Source of the DNA: Takifugu bimaculatus
Lineage: Eukaryota; Chordata; Actinopteri; Tetraodontiformes; Tetraodontidae
Reading direction: 5' to 3'
DNA length: 64,000 nt
NCBI GenBank assembly: GCA_004026145.2
Contig: CP034985.2
Span: forward strand, 13,033,424-13,097,423
The position numbers and the translations under genes were made by a program. A model generated the notes under the pieces. It was not told where the DNA came from, searched no databases, and saw nothing but the letters and a program-made list of their open reading frames with translations. Below, in pieces: positions 47,221 to 59,411 of the stretch; position 1 is the stretch's first letter; the number at the start of each line of letters is the position of its first letter.

Positions 47221-50200
47221 ATTCCAGCTACATCAGCTCATATCCTGCATTCCTCGGCTCATCCCTGAACCTTTGTTTTCCAGGCACCAACTTCCCGTCA
47301 GAGTTCTGTGGCTCCTCCCAGCAGCAACAAGCTGTCAGACGAAGACAAACGTCTATTTTTAGCCTGGTGTTGGACCATCGAAAATGTCCTCTCGCTTTCT
47401 CACTCATCCCTCCGCTAATCGTCATTAGCGTCAATTAAAGAGTCCAAACGGTGCAGACGGGCCGTGTGTCCTCCTGCCAGCGGAGATCAGTGGGCGTCTG
47501 TGACGCGTCCCTTCGTTAGCATGAACACACACAGAGAGGTTTATTTCCAACACTCGTTAGCTCGCAAACCTTCACTTCAAAGTCTCCCGGAGCTCATTTT
47601 CCTTCTGCTGACGTTCAGGAATTCAGACAAAAAGGAAAAAATAAGAAACATTTGCAGGAAGACGGACGAGTTTCTGGCGTCATAAAAAAGCCGAGCTAAT
47701 TGTTTTATTCCTGTCGCAGCACAAGCGGGAGAACGTCGACGTGACAGAACCACCGACCGTGGTGGCTGCTTGTCCATCATTAGTTCACACTAGCTAAATT
47801 AGCATAAATGACAGGAAACGCTGCACTTTTCTCCAGAAAACTCTCAATTTATTAACGCCCAAATAACAGGAAATTATGGGAAATGAACGGGGAGGCTAAT
47901 GGAGCGAGCCGAGGCCTCATTAGAACCTTGTTTTTCTGCCCCGTTCTGTTAAGACAAATGTCTGATCTTAAATAATATCTGTTGCCATGGTGACAGAAAG
48001 GCTCTCAGTGATTCTTCCACACTGTTGCCATCCTTTCATCAACATCTGGGTTAATTGTTTTTGCTAACTAAAATAACAACTGCTTCCTAAAAGAAGCTAC
48101 GTGTTTTGTTTGTGAAGACTTGATAACCTGAATATGTCCTCTTTTCTAACGAGGTCGATTAGCTTCCATTCTAGCATTAGCGAGAATCTTCTGGTCGTCA
48201 GACTTGTTGATGATACCTCACGAATGTTCGCTGCTTTCATCCATGGTTTTTTTTTTTTTTTCAAATTTAAATTGAAATAGTGACTCGTTCAAATTCTTCC
48301 TTTCAGCGTTAAATGTGTACATTTACGTATTTCGCACTATAAATACCAACGTTTGCTATGATGAGCTGGAAAATAGATAAAAGTGAAAAACAAAGTGAAA
48401 AACAATGAAATTAGCGAGAAAAAACAGAAATTTCGTCTTGTGCTGCTACTTTTCGTCGCTAAAATCGTTTCTTTGGCAGCGTCTTTAGCTGCTGCTCCAG
48501 CGTGAAGCTCTTTAGCAACGCTGAAGTTTAGCTCCCTCTTCAGTAGCCCAACAGTAATCATGCTAGTCTGCAGTAAATCATCGTAAACAATTGGTGGGGT
48601 TTGTTTTTGCCATAGCGCGGCGAGCAACAGGCCGACTCGACGCGTGGACCCTGCCGTCGCGGCACAACGGTGCACGCCGTGTCCTGGGGGCGTGGCCTGG
48701 CCGTGGCGCCGTGGGTGGCGACCGCTCCAAAGCGCCTCTGCAGGTTAATTGTGCTGATTTGAGTGAGGAGCTGGAACCACTTTTACCGATGGCAACACTT
48801 TTATGACGACTATATTTTCCAGAACATTAAATGTGTGGATTTTCCTTCTGCGCAGCGAGAGGTTAGCGAACGGCGGCCCCGCGTGAAAGTCATTTGCTAA
48901 TGAGAGCTCGTAAATAACCCAGACGGCAAAGAGGCAAAGTGACTTTTGGCTGCAGCTGCGCCGCGTTAGCGTAGCTAGCTGCTGCCGCCGCTGCTGTGTG
49001 TTTGGGCTATTGGCTCTTGGATGTTAAATTTCATCACACCTTGAGGTTGTAACTTTTACGCCGGAGTAAGTGGTCCCGGTGGGCCCGGTCCTACCGGGGA
49101 AGCCGGCCAGGTTTATGGCAGAGAGGCGTTGCTGGTTTAGCAGAAAGACGGAGGGACGTTCAAGAGACCGATCCCGTCCCTGTCGCGTAACCCAGAGAAA
49201 CTATAAGATAAACAACAGCTTCTGATGGCGGTCCGGCCCCCAAGGACCAGGCCCAGATCTGTGGTTCTGGTTCTGAGGGGAAAGAGGTGGAAATAAACTG
49301 ATACATTCTGGGGGACAGCACGTGTCCACGTCGGGTCCATGAGGCTCATGGATGAGGTGGTTCCATTAGCACCCAGGCTAAAAGTGTCGATCAGCTCAGG
49401 TCAGACGGTGCCGGACCACCAGGAGGGCCGAGGAGACCCAGACGACCCCCGGGGAGGGAATTAAATCTGCCTCCTGAAAAGCATCTCAAAAAGTACCGAC
49501 AAGACCAGAAGAAACCCGAAACCCTTAGGAGAGTCTCGGGGATGTTGAATGCAGCATCTCCATCCCAGGAAGACACGGTACCGGTCCACCGGGACGCTCC
49601 GTCCTGGATCCCAGATCCCAGACCGGGTCTGGATGACCTCAGGGACAGGTCACAGGTCGTCCGCCAGTGCACCTGGCCGGGTCACGTGTCTGCATGGGGG
49701 GGCGTCGGCCTCTGATAACCAATCAAGGCAGCAGCTTGTTATCAGCGGTTCTCCGGTGCCCCCCCCCCCCCCAAGTGTGTTATATCACACTTTAAGTGGC
49801 GGTTCAGTAGACACCTGATCACCATTCGTGGGCACCCACTTTAGCTCATCCATAATTCAGCGGGCTAATAATAGCACTCGTCTGTCTGTAGGGGGCGACA
49901 CACAGGTGGGGGGGGGGCGGCCCGAGGAAAAGGCCTCCCGGGTTCCATCAGGGAGGAATGGAAGTCCACCCGGCCGCGATGAGATGGTGGAACACTGTCG
50001 TCATGGAGACCATGTTGGCGGGGCCGTGATCCCAACAGGAGCGGTTCCTCGCCAAACGGCGAGCCGACGACAACCGTCCATACGTTTACTTTAGCCAGCC
50101 AGACGTTATTCATGGGGGGGGGTCGGAACATCATCCGTTCTTATGTGAACTCCGGAAAAGGTGGCAGGGCGAGGGGCCTCGAACCCACAACTTTCTCGTC

Positions 50201-50399
50201 TCAGCAACATTTTGCCGCCGCGTGTTTATCCTCATAAAACAAAGGGAGTCATGAGGTCGTGCTTCTTGGCTCCGCCCCCTTTCCCGTCTCATTGTGGGGC
50301 CTCCGGAGGGAAGATTAGACGGACACTTTTCTACCTCTCGGCATTGTTCTGTCCTTCCCCTCCGGCCTCTGTTAGCGGACATCACATCCTTCACTCCAT

Positions 50400-50433
<34 letters not shown>

Positions 50434-52017
50434 GATGTGACTTTCCCAAAGTTCGGAGTACACGGGCGGATTGTTTGCTCATCCTCAGCAGGTCATCGGC
50501 GGTTAAGTCTGCATATTTGAGGGCGGCGAGGGGGCGCGTCCCTCCCCGGAGGCGCCGCTCGCCATTTGTCCCTCTCCAGACGTGTGGTACCATTAATTGT
50601 CCCGGACACGAGGTCAGCGGGAGCCTGACGCGGCGAGCCTGCCAACTCGCCACGGAGGAGGAGACCGTCAACGCGCTGGATGTGTCGCTCCTTTCATCCC
50701 TGGTTCCCGTCCCGGCGAGGCCGCCGTCCAGCCTTTATCAGCGCCGCACACACACCCGCCTGGGGAGCCTGCGGACAGCCGACATTTGACCTGAATGAGG
50801 ATGCTCGTCAGGTCCCGCCACCGTGGGGGGGTGGGGGTGGGGGGGGCGTAAAGGCCATCGACCGACCGCGAATCCCACATTCCTGCGGCTGAGCCGTGAA
50901 AGTATCAGATTGTTCCACAGGCTAATGGGATGGTGGGAATGGGTCTGACTCACCCCCCCACCCACCCCCACCCCCCCTCGCAACACCTCGGGTCCGAGCC
51001 ACCGCCCACGGGCAGATTAGCCACCCTGATGTCAGGCTCCAGGGTCGTAGTCCTAGCCCTCCTTCTTTTAACATTAGCGTGCACACTGGCGAGCGCACGG
51101 CGAGGAGGGAGGCGGGGCTTCCAGGCGGCCTCGCCGCGCTAATATTGTCCTCTGATAAATTGAACAGCACGTCTGAGCGCCGCCAGCTGACCGTGTTCCA
51201 AGTTAGTTCCTGTTTCTACGACTGTCAGCCGTTCCCGCTTGCTAAGAAGATTTAGCCCGCGGCGCTAGCTGTCTGTGGGTTCCAGTCGTGCCGGGTTCTG
51301 CCAGAAATCTTTCTCCTATTTAGAACAATCTGTTCTTTATTCAGCGCAGATGCTCGGAGGAGCAGAGTTCCTGACTCTGATGACTCTCTGAAACAACAAC
51401 TGCTACTAAGATATTTTAGCCGTCAGCTGCTTAGCGTTAGCTTGATGGAATGGACGTAAGTCGGTTAGCTGATTTAGTAAATCCATAAAAGATGTCAGGC
51501 TCATCCGGGCGCAGACGGACGGAACTTTCTCAAAAGCAGATGAATGAAGTAAAAGTTACATTTTTTGTACCATTGTGTCACTTTTGTTCACCTTTTGTGA
51601 AGGTTTGACCACAGTCGCACAACTGGATTCTGCTTCTTATCAGGAGGGAGACCGGCTCTAGTTAGCATGGTTTCATTGAAAATAGCATTGGCTACAACCA
51701 GACCGGTTTCTTTAGCACTAGCATTAGCGCGAGACAGACGGGTTTCATTAGCATTAGCCACAGCTGACAGGATTTAGCCTGTGATCAAAAATGAAGGTCT
51801 GATGTGATTCTTTGTTCTAAAAACGAGGGATGAGGTGCCCAGTTGCCCCCCCCCCCCCCCAGTATAACCAGCAGCCCCGCTGACAGGAAGTGGAGCTAGC
51901 GTCCCAACAACAGAGGCTAAAGTTGTGTCAGACCCTCCGGTGAATTCAATGAATGCACATTTGATCTCCTGTCCCAGAAAATCCCATTAAACACAAACCG
52001 TCGTGCTCACAGTTAGC
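47221..52017. other. Gene-free interval
   Basis: No supported gene. It holds an RFX-type motif at 47981-47994, a T14 run near 48247, and a CA array at 50401-50431. An AT-rich block at 47800-48560 and a GC-rich block at 50500-51150 differ sharply in composition. Confidence 0.4.
50401..50431. repeat. (CA)n microsatellite
   Basis: About 15 uninterrupted CA units. Confidence 0.95.
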
Positions 52018-52286
52018 AGGAAGTGTGTGAGAAGGCAGGAAGTGTGTGAGGAGGCTGGAAGTGTGTGAGGAGGCTGGAAGTGTGTGAGGAGGCTGGAAGT
52101 GTGTGAGGAGGCTGGAAGTGTGTGAGGAGGCTGGAAGTGTGTGAGGAGGCAGGAGGTGTGTGAGGAGGCAGGAGGTGTGTGAGGAGGCTGGAAGTGTGTG
52201 AGGAGGCAGGAAGTGTGTGAGGAGGCTGGAAGTGTGTGAGGAGGCTGGAAGTGTGTGAGGAGGCAGGAAGTGTGTGAGGAGGCTGG
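52018..52286. repeat. 19-bp minisatellite, about 14 copies
   Basis: Units of GGCTGGAAGTGTGTGAGGA, with GGCAGGAAG and GGCAGGAGG variants, purine-rich on the plus strand. Because 19 is not a multiple of three and units lack stops, all three minus frames are open; none is supported as coding. Confidence 0.95.
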
Positions 52287-52364
52287 TGAACACGTTCCTG
52301 CATGGCAACGGGAAGGTTCCCCTCTTCTGCAGATGAAACGCTCCCAGAGGAACCACTGAAGAAG

Positions 52365-52436
52365 AAGATGTGAGGGTTCCCAAGATGTGAGGGTTCCCAA
52401 GATGTGAGCGTTCCCAAGATGTGAGCGTTCCCAAGC
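52365..52436. repeat. 17-bp tandem repeat, 4 copies
   Basis: Four units of GATGTGAGGGTTCCCAA; the last two carry GAGCG in place of GAGGG. Confidence 0.95.
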
Positions 52437-52810
52437 ATCTCATCTCCTCCCAGTCCCCCCATCCAACCTTCCAGGCTGGAAAGCTGCTCTGTTCCCGCTC
52501 CGGTTCTCTGCAGGCATCAGGTGACCATCGTGTCCTGGTCCAAACCGCTGGAGCCCCTCGGCGGTTTGCTGGGCTCCACCTTTAGACCCAGTTCACGTCC
52601 ACACTCGCGCCTCATTAGGCCTCAGATCTGGATCAGGATCCATCTCCACGCCGTCCGCGGCGCCGCTGAAGTGGAACAAAGGCCGTCTCCCTTTGAATGC
52701 CGATGACAGGATCAGGAGCGCTCCATTAGCTCCTGAGATAACGTCAGCGTTCTCGGAAGACGGAACGCTGCTCCGGTGGAAGAATTTCCAAGGAGGAAAT
52801 GTGCACCTGG

Positions 52811-52849
52811 GCAGCAGGGGGCAGCAGGGGGCAGCAGGGGGCGCCCCCC
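52811..52849 (+). repeat. (GCAGCAGGGG)3 ending in a CTCF-type motif
   Basis: Three exact 10-bp units, the last followed by GCGCCCC. The junction CAGCAGGGGGCGCC (52832-52845) matches the CTCF core at nearly every position, in plus orientation. Confidence 0.85.
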
Positions 52850-53001
52850 CAGCTTTAACCGGACGCTCGCTAAAGGGAGGGGCGCCACCCACAGTTAGGA
52901 TGCTCATTAATTTGGACTTAACGGCACAAATCTGCCGTCCAAGCAGGAATTTGGGCGCCAGGAGGACGTTAAACGCCCCGGCGAGCGGCGCCGCCGTAAA
53001 C

Positions 53002-53053
53002 ATGCTGCGACTCATCACTTTACTCCTCTGTCACACAAGCGTAAATGCTAAAG
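53002..53053 (+). CDS. Signal-peptide-like first exon candidate
   Basis: ATG with A at -3 opens MLRLITLLLCHTSVNAK, a short basic n-region, hydrophobic core and V-x-A cleavage motif. It is followed directly by AAAG|GTGGGT, a plausible donor in phase 1 and the usual arrangement for signal-peptide exons of secreted and Ig-type proteins. An in-frame stop follows in the presumed intron. No convincing second exon was found downstream, so this could be chance. Confidence 0.18.
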
Positions 53054-53059
53054 GTGGGT

Positions 53060-56000
53060 AGCAGGAACGGTCGAAACGGGAACGCTCTGCTCCGAGCTAG
53101 CCGATGCTACAGCTCCCATTCTCCGGTCATCCACGGGAAGGCGCCGTAAATCCCGTCTCCGCGTTATCGTTAAGTTTAGTAGCCCGGCAAATAAAATTAG
53201 CTGCGGCGGACTTTTGGATTCGGCTGCGTGAAACCATCAATAAAGATTTATAGTCGGCGATAAAAGAGCGAAAATTGAAATAAAAAAAATAAAAACTTAA
53301 AGTCACCGGCTTTTGTCTCCTCTGTCGTTTCCGCCGTTATTCGGTAACAATTAAACAATTAAGCGTTTCTCGGCCGTTTGCAGCGTGCACGTGAAGCCGG
53401 CGTGCTAGCGGCTACAGCCGCGCCACGCTAAAATGACGGATGGCCTCTCCTGCTGGTGTATATATAGCACAGCTGCCGCCGCCGCTACGGCAGCTTGGAA
53501 GCAGCCACTCCTCTTAATGTCAAGCTAGCATACACGCGCACTTTATCATCCCCGACTGCTCCTTATTGCTAAATCCCGAACAGATCAGGCTCTGCTCCCA
53601 TTTTCTGCTCTCCTGCTGGTTTGAACCCGAGTCCCCGCCGAGGACACGTCCCGCGTCTCCCTCCGTAGGTGTGTGTTCCCAGCGTGTGTGTGTGAGTGTG
53701 TGTGAGCTGTGTTTGTCCCTCCGTGTCCTCCTCTCACCCGCCGACACGTGTTCCCGATTACAGGGGCAACATTCCGGAGCGTCACGTCTGTGCCGCCGAT
53801 GCTGATGCTGCGGTTTCCCATGAAGCCACACTGGCGGCACGTGTTGATGCGCGCTCGCCGTGCTCGCCGTGCTCGCCGCGCGGCGCCTTTATGTGCCTGT
53901 CAGCTACAACGCTAAACGGCGGTAATGTAATAATGTGACCTTCTGAGCCCAAAGATGCTGCCACGCCGCCTCCCAACCGCCCCGGATGATATGTTAAGTG
54001 AGTCCCGGACGGCTTGTCAACAAACAGGCGAGGCGAGCCAACGCGCAGCACGCGCTGCGGTTGTCTTAACCCCAGCAGGGCACGGCGCATTAATCACGGC
54101 CGAGGCGGCGACGGTGATGAGGTGTTTGGCGGTCGACTCCAAATAGCTGGTAATGGAGCCGCGGGCGTGGAGTTGTCTCGCTCCCGGTTTCATCTCGAAG
54201 GCTAAAAGTTGTCTGGCAGAGGCGAGCCGGCGGTCTGTTGCCATGCTAGCGGTTCTGTGAGGCTCCACCAAAGCCCAGCGGTGCACCGAGCCAAATGCTA
54301 ATGTGAGGACACTAATGCTAACGTGCTGACGTTTCATGGTTTGAGAGTTTGCCCCCCATGGACAAATCTCATTCGCAGCACCCTTTTAATGGTATTATTG
54401 AAGGTTAGCATGACAAATAATGCTAACTGTCATGGGCTGAAATGTTAGCTGCCATTTCCATCGCTAACGCTCACCAAACTAGTCAACAACGTCACCGCAA
54501 TCATCTGCTGTAAATGGCAGCGTGTCAACACAAGAACTGATTATGTGGCGGCTATAAAACTAGCGCTGATGGACTGGAAACCAGACACCAGAGGACTTTA
54601 CAGCGCTGCTGCTAGCTTGTAAACCAAGCTGGTCGATGGTCATGCTAGCAGCTCTGCCCCCATAAACTGAAACTGTAAAACAGATGTTGGATAAACGGTT
54701 CCTGGAACACTTAAAGACAAGTTTTAACAGGTATTGACGCGCGTGCGCTGAATTCTATAATCCTGGAGGATTGTGGGAATGTTATTGACCGGGCGTCGTT
54801 CACCGCGGGCGACTAAATATTCAGATTGAATTCAGGAACAGGTGACCCGGCTCATTCAATCCTGATATGACAACCGCGCTGACATTTAGGGGAGCAATTA
54901 TTTCCACATCAACAGCCGCTATCACGCTAATCAAGTCGATCAGAAAAGCCGACGGCGTCTGATATTTCAGATTTAGGTGATGAACCTCGGCGGGGGGGGG
55001 GGTTCTGAGAGGGTCACACAAACACTGCCAGGGATAGAAAAAGAAGTGGGTCACCCTCAGGGTCACCCTTCGCCTGCGGCGTTTGGCATTCCGGGCAGGG
55101 CTAGCATGGCCGCCTCGCCAGGCGGAACGGATCCGCTGCAAGGTCGCCGCATGTGGGCGACCAGCTTCACTCTGAATACCAAACCCACTGAGAGGAGGCG
55201 GGACATTAAAGCTACGGCCCCCCAGAGGGACGAGCAGGACAAGGTGGAGGGGACGGAGTCGGGAGCTAGCAGCTTTAAAGCTGTTGGCGAGCTTTGTGAG
55301 TGCTCACGTGACCCCTAGGAGAGGCGGCGCCCGGCTTTATGGACGGTGAAACTGACTATTCTCTTCCTCTGCTGTTTTTTTTATGCGCAGCGGTCAATAA
55401 TCTCCACCCCTGCATTGACGGAGGAGTAAAAATAATAAATAAAAATAGCTGCCCCGTCTTTTTATTCCCCCAGTGATCCCAGTTAATGTAGCAGCATCAA
55501 AGCTAATGGAATCGTTCCGTCTTCAGGCCGGCTGAATTAAGTGACCAGCAGCCAAGAGGGACCCCCCCCCCCTCCCTTCAGAAGGAACATAATGCTGTCC
55601 TCACCCGCGTAATTCAGGAGCCGCCGCTCTCCATTAATGCTAGCGTAGCTCCGCAGGCCGGGAGGCTATTTTTATTGTTATTATAGCTAATGGTAGAGAG
55701 TATTTAACGGGCATTTTGAAGGCATGCTAGCCTGTAGCGTTATTTACTGTAGCCTCGGCTGATGGCATAAACCAGAAACAGTGGTGCAACACGGTAGCCC
55801 ACCACTAGGGACAGCTGTCTGTATCAGAACGGACTATTTTATAGAAGCTAACAGCTACTTATCAGGACTAGCATAAAGGGACGTTAGCGTCAGTGCTGTG
55901 ATGGAGGAGGCCGATCTCATCCGCTCGCTGCACATTATCTGTATCGTGCTCTGTATCGTAGTGCGCTAACGGTCGGCTAACGGTCGTTTCAGTTAAATAC

Positions 56001-56813
56001 CTAATGTCTAATCAATGCTATAACCAGCTGTTGTTGTTTGGTGATCTTTAACCGATACGGTGAAATCGATGCTGGTGGAATGATGATATGCTGCCGGCTA
56101 ATGCTAATCTGCTCACATGTTGTCTTCACGAGCTGAATCTCGCCATGAGTCTGGTGAGCTTTTGGCTAAATGGGAACCGCGATAACTCAGTGAATCCGAC
56201 GCTCGCTGCACATCGTGACACCATCGGGAACACGAGGATCAATCAGCGTCTGAAGAGCAGCCGTCTCAGCCGCTTCATCGAGCGGCAACTTAATGGAAAC
56301 TTCGCCGACTGTTGACCCTGAAATCAAAGGTTTCCCGTCAGAGTCCGGGAACAAACGGGCCGTTAACGTGCTCACCTCTAAGACATGTTGGTGCCAGACA
56401 GGATAATTACAATCCCGACCTCTGTGTGGCACCATGGCAATCGGAAGATCAACACAATCGATGGGAATCAACGGGAATGTTCAGGGAAAACGAGTTCGGA
56501 TCCCTTTGAGGGGGAGTTCTCGATGTTCCCCACAGCCTTCTGCTGTGTCATGTTAGCTTATGTTAGCTCAGCAGCAACTGAAACACATCAGTTTAGGTCC
56601 CCGTTTCCACGGTTACGCCGTCAGATTAGAAGGCCTGAACTTCCTGTCCAGCTCCTGAGAGCAGCCATGAGCGAGAATCAATGTAGCTGCTAAATGCTAA
56701 TCTAAAGAAGTCCAACCCAGTTTTGTGACATCAGAAGGTTCCAACTTCAGTGTTGGGCCTGAATTTAATGTCTCTCTTCCCGTAAGACCGCTGTGAAGTG
56801 AAGTGGTCCTTCC
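53060..56813. other. Gene-free interval
   Basis: No supported gene. TATATATA at 53459-53466 is followed by GC-rich DNA, but no promoter structure is clear. A GCTCGCCGT triplication lies at about 53855-53880. A repeat-free AT-richer block at 54730-54980 looks like a conserved non-coding element. Confidence 0.4.
54730..54980. other. Candidate conserved non-coding element
   Basis: Unique sequence rich in TTGAATTC, CAATTATTTCC, GCTAATCAAGTCGATCAG and GATATTTCAG words, bounded by GC-rich and simple DNA. Inferred from composition only. Confidence 0.3.
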
Positions 56814-56900
56814 TACTTCCTACCAAGTTCCTGCCAAGTTCCTGCCAAGTTCCTACCAAGTTCCTGCCAAGTTCCTGCCAACTTCCTACCAACTTCCCTA
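56814..56900. repeat. 11-bp tandem repeat (AAGTTCCTGCC)n
   Basis: About seven units alternating CTGCC and CTACC, immediately upstream of a retrotransposon 3' end. Confidence 0.95.
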
Positions 56901-56929
56901 CCATAGTTCCCAGAGTTTCTAGGAGTAGA

Positions 56930-57813
56930 ATGGGGGGCCGAGCATTTAGCTACCAGGCCCCCCTGCTATATGGAACCAGCTCCCTGTCCAGGTACGGGAG
57001 GCTGACTCCATCGCTACTTTTAAGATCAGACTCAAAACCTACCTCTTTGAAAAAGCTTACTGTTACTAATTCAGTAGTTCCAGTTACTATCATAGACAGA
57101 CAGATTACCATACTTAGGGGGTCGTCTAATCATTAGGTCACATTCTAGCTATGCTGTTATAGGCCGAGGCTGCCGGGGTCCGGAAACATGATCCCCTGAC
57201 AGGCCTCTGTCACCCCACTGGGTCATGGTTTCCTCTCCTTTCCTCTCCTCATCAAGCAGACTAGTTATGCTGATTCTTGTGTAGTTTTTCTGCTTCTCCC
57301 CCCCCCCTCTATCTATTTGCAGGTATCACTGCCATCGGAGCTGCATAATGACCGCCGGCCCCGTTGAAGTGATTGTGCATATTTTTTGTGTGTGTTTCTG
57401 TGCTCTGTGCCTCTCCTCTCTCCCTCTCCTCTCCTCTCCTTCTCCCTCTCCCTCTTCCTCTCTTTCCCCTCCTCTCTTTCCTCTCCCTCCTCCCTTCACT
57501 CTACCTCCTCTCTCTACCCTCTCCTCTCCTCTCCTCTCCTTCTCTCTCCTCTCCTCTCTCTCCTCTCCTCTCCTCTCTCTCCTACCTATCTATCCTCTAC
57601 CTGTCCTCCCCTTCTCCTCTCTCTTTACCCAGCCGGCCATCAGCAGGAGGGTCCCCTACATGAGCCTGGTCCTGCTCAAGGTTTCTTCCTGTTAAAGGGA
57701 GTTTTTCCTTGCCACTGTTGCTTGTCTGGGGTCAGGCCCTGGGATTCTGGAAAGCGCCTTGAAACAATTTTGATTGTATAAGACGCTATATAAATAAAGA
57801 TTGATTGATTGAT
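56930..57813 (+). mobile_element. L2/Maui-type LINE 3' end with internal CT expansion
   Basis: Translation from 56971 gives WNQLPVQVREADSIATFKIR and on to YLFEKAYCY before a stop at 57067-57069, the typical C-terminus of L2/CR1-type retrotransposon polyproteins. The upstream codons from 56931 are in another frame, so there is a frameshift near 56965. The 3' UTR includes the widespread teleost segment TTTCTTCCTGTTAAAGGGAG (from about 57682) and ends in CTATATAAATAAA plus (GATT)n repeats at 57799-57813, as in L2-type elements. A CT-rich microsatellite (57411-57630) has expanded inside it. It is 5'-truncated and not functional. Confidence 0.8.
57411..57630. repeat. CT-rich (CTCTC)n tract inside the LINE 3' UTR
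   Basis: About 220 bp of C/T-rich pentamers and hexamers. Short open frames across it are repeat artefacts. Confidence 0.9.
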
Positions 57814-58827
57814 AGCTTTGAGTGTAGGAATGTTCTGGTGCTTGTGGGAGAACCATCTCGCTTGGCTCCGTTTGCAGGAACTCTTGTGAGGCTCCTCCAC
57901 GATTACCCGGCTAATGAGCCGTCCTCCTCCTGCCTGACGGTTTGTTCTCGGCCTCAGGAGCCGCTTTATCTCCACCCATCCCACAAATGCTTTAATTACC
58001 AGGCGGCTCCGCTCAGACCCAAACCCAGCCCATCCAGCTCCTCCGGGGGGGGGGATCTCCTCTGCAGCATCTGCAGGGGTGTCAGACGGCTCCCGGGCTT
58101 CTCCTGGTCCGAGGTCTTCTCCTGGCGGCCGCTCAGCTTTGGTGTTTTCCTGTTGTTCTTTCTCGTCCCTCAGAGCTCAAACTCCTGACGCTCCTCCGGG
58201 CGTGGGTCTGATGATCCGCCGGTGGGATCCAGTGTCGAGTCTTTTTTGAGTCTTCCCGCCAAACAATAAATTAAACCCGTTTTAATTTCCCCCTTTAAAG
58301 CCCCGAAATGTGGAGAAGAAAACCGAGATGGGTGAAGGGAGCCGTTCCCTCCTCCACCGCACGCCGGGGCGGAAGGTCGCCGCGGGCGCGTTGGAGGCTA
58401 TTCTGAACCATCCAGCCGACCCAAACACACCAGCAGACCATGACGGATATATCTGGCCTCAGACAGAACCACCATCCTTACACACACAGACACACACACA
58501 CACGCACGCGCGCGCTAGCTAACGAGCCCCGTTGTGATGCTACAGCAGCCCAAAGAACGGTCCTGTTGACCCGTTCGGCGTATTAGCCGCTAACAGCGGG
58601 GAGCCGATAAACAGCGTCGCAGGGAAACTTTCTAACTCTCTAATGAAAGGAGCAGATATTTCGTCTCACACACCTCTTTTTCCAACGTTTTATTTCCTCA
58701 GGGACCCAAACAGGCACTTCCTGTTTCCCCGCAGGAGCCATGACAAGAATTAATTACAAAAGCCAAAAGACCGTGAAGGCGGAGACCAGAGCTGGAGGTC
58801 CGAGAGTCTTTGATTACTCAAGCGTAG

Positions 58828-58830
<3 letters not shown>
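57814..58830. other. Gene-free interval
   Basis: Unique DNA without a supported gene. An open frame at 57805-58188 has no recognisable domain and starts at the LINE end. A short CA/CG array lies at 58485-58514. Confidence 0.4.
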
Positions 58831-58875
<45 letters not shown>

Positions 58876-59117
58876 TGTGTGTACATGATGTGGTTAGGTG
58901 TGATTTCACTCTCACAGCTGTAATGAGTCTGTGGGATCACTTTAGAACATGGCTTCAGCATGATGATGGACGGGGTGTGTGTGTGTGTGTGTGGGGGGGG
59001 GGGGGTGACAGTGAGTTTGTCACTGTCACCTTGTTGTCACGTTATTTAACTGTGTTTTAGTCGCAGTTTTCGAATTGCCTGCAGAGATTTATCAGTGCAG
59101 AGCTGCTGTACAAGGTC

Positions 59118-59155
<38 letters not shown>

Positions 59156-59256
59156 GTGTGGTGTGTGTGTGTGAGAGAGAGACAGAGAGAGCAAGAGAGA
59201 GAGAGAGATAGTGGTGGTGGTGGGGTAAACAAAGCTTTTATGAGGCACGATTCCTG

Positions 59257-59305
<49 letters not shown>

Positions 59306-59411
59306 GGGTGTGTGCGTGTGTGTTGGGGGTAATAATACCCTGCTTGACCTGGTAATAACCAGGTCAAGATTCAATTATCTGCCAGAGAATTAACCTCATG
59401 GGGTCTCTCAG

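Noticed and set aside
50140..50215. tRNA-like GGGTTCGAGGC on the minus strand
   Set aside because: The T-arm does not base-pair and no acceptor stem or anticodon arm follows. It may be a decayed tRNA-derived SINE fragment, but the match to any teleost SINE is too weak to annotate.
51946..52462. Three overlapping minus-strand frames with LTHFLPPHTLPASSHT-like repeats
   Set aside because: All three frames are open because a stop-free 19-bp unit rotates frame; this is a repeat artefact.
53459..53466. TATATATA as a core promoter
   Set aside because: No initiator, reading frame or CpG context supports transcription from it.
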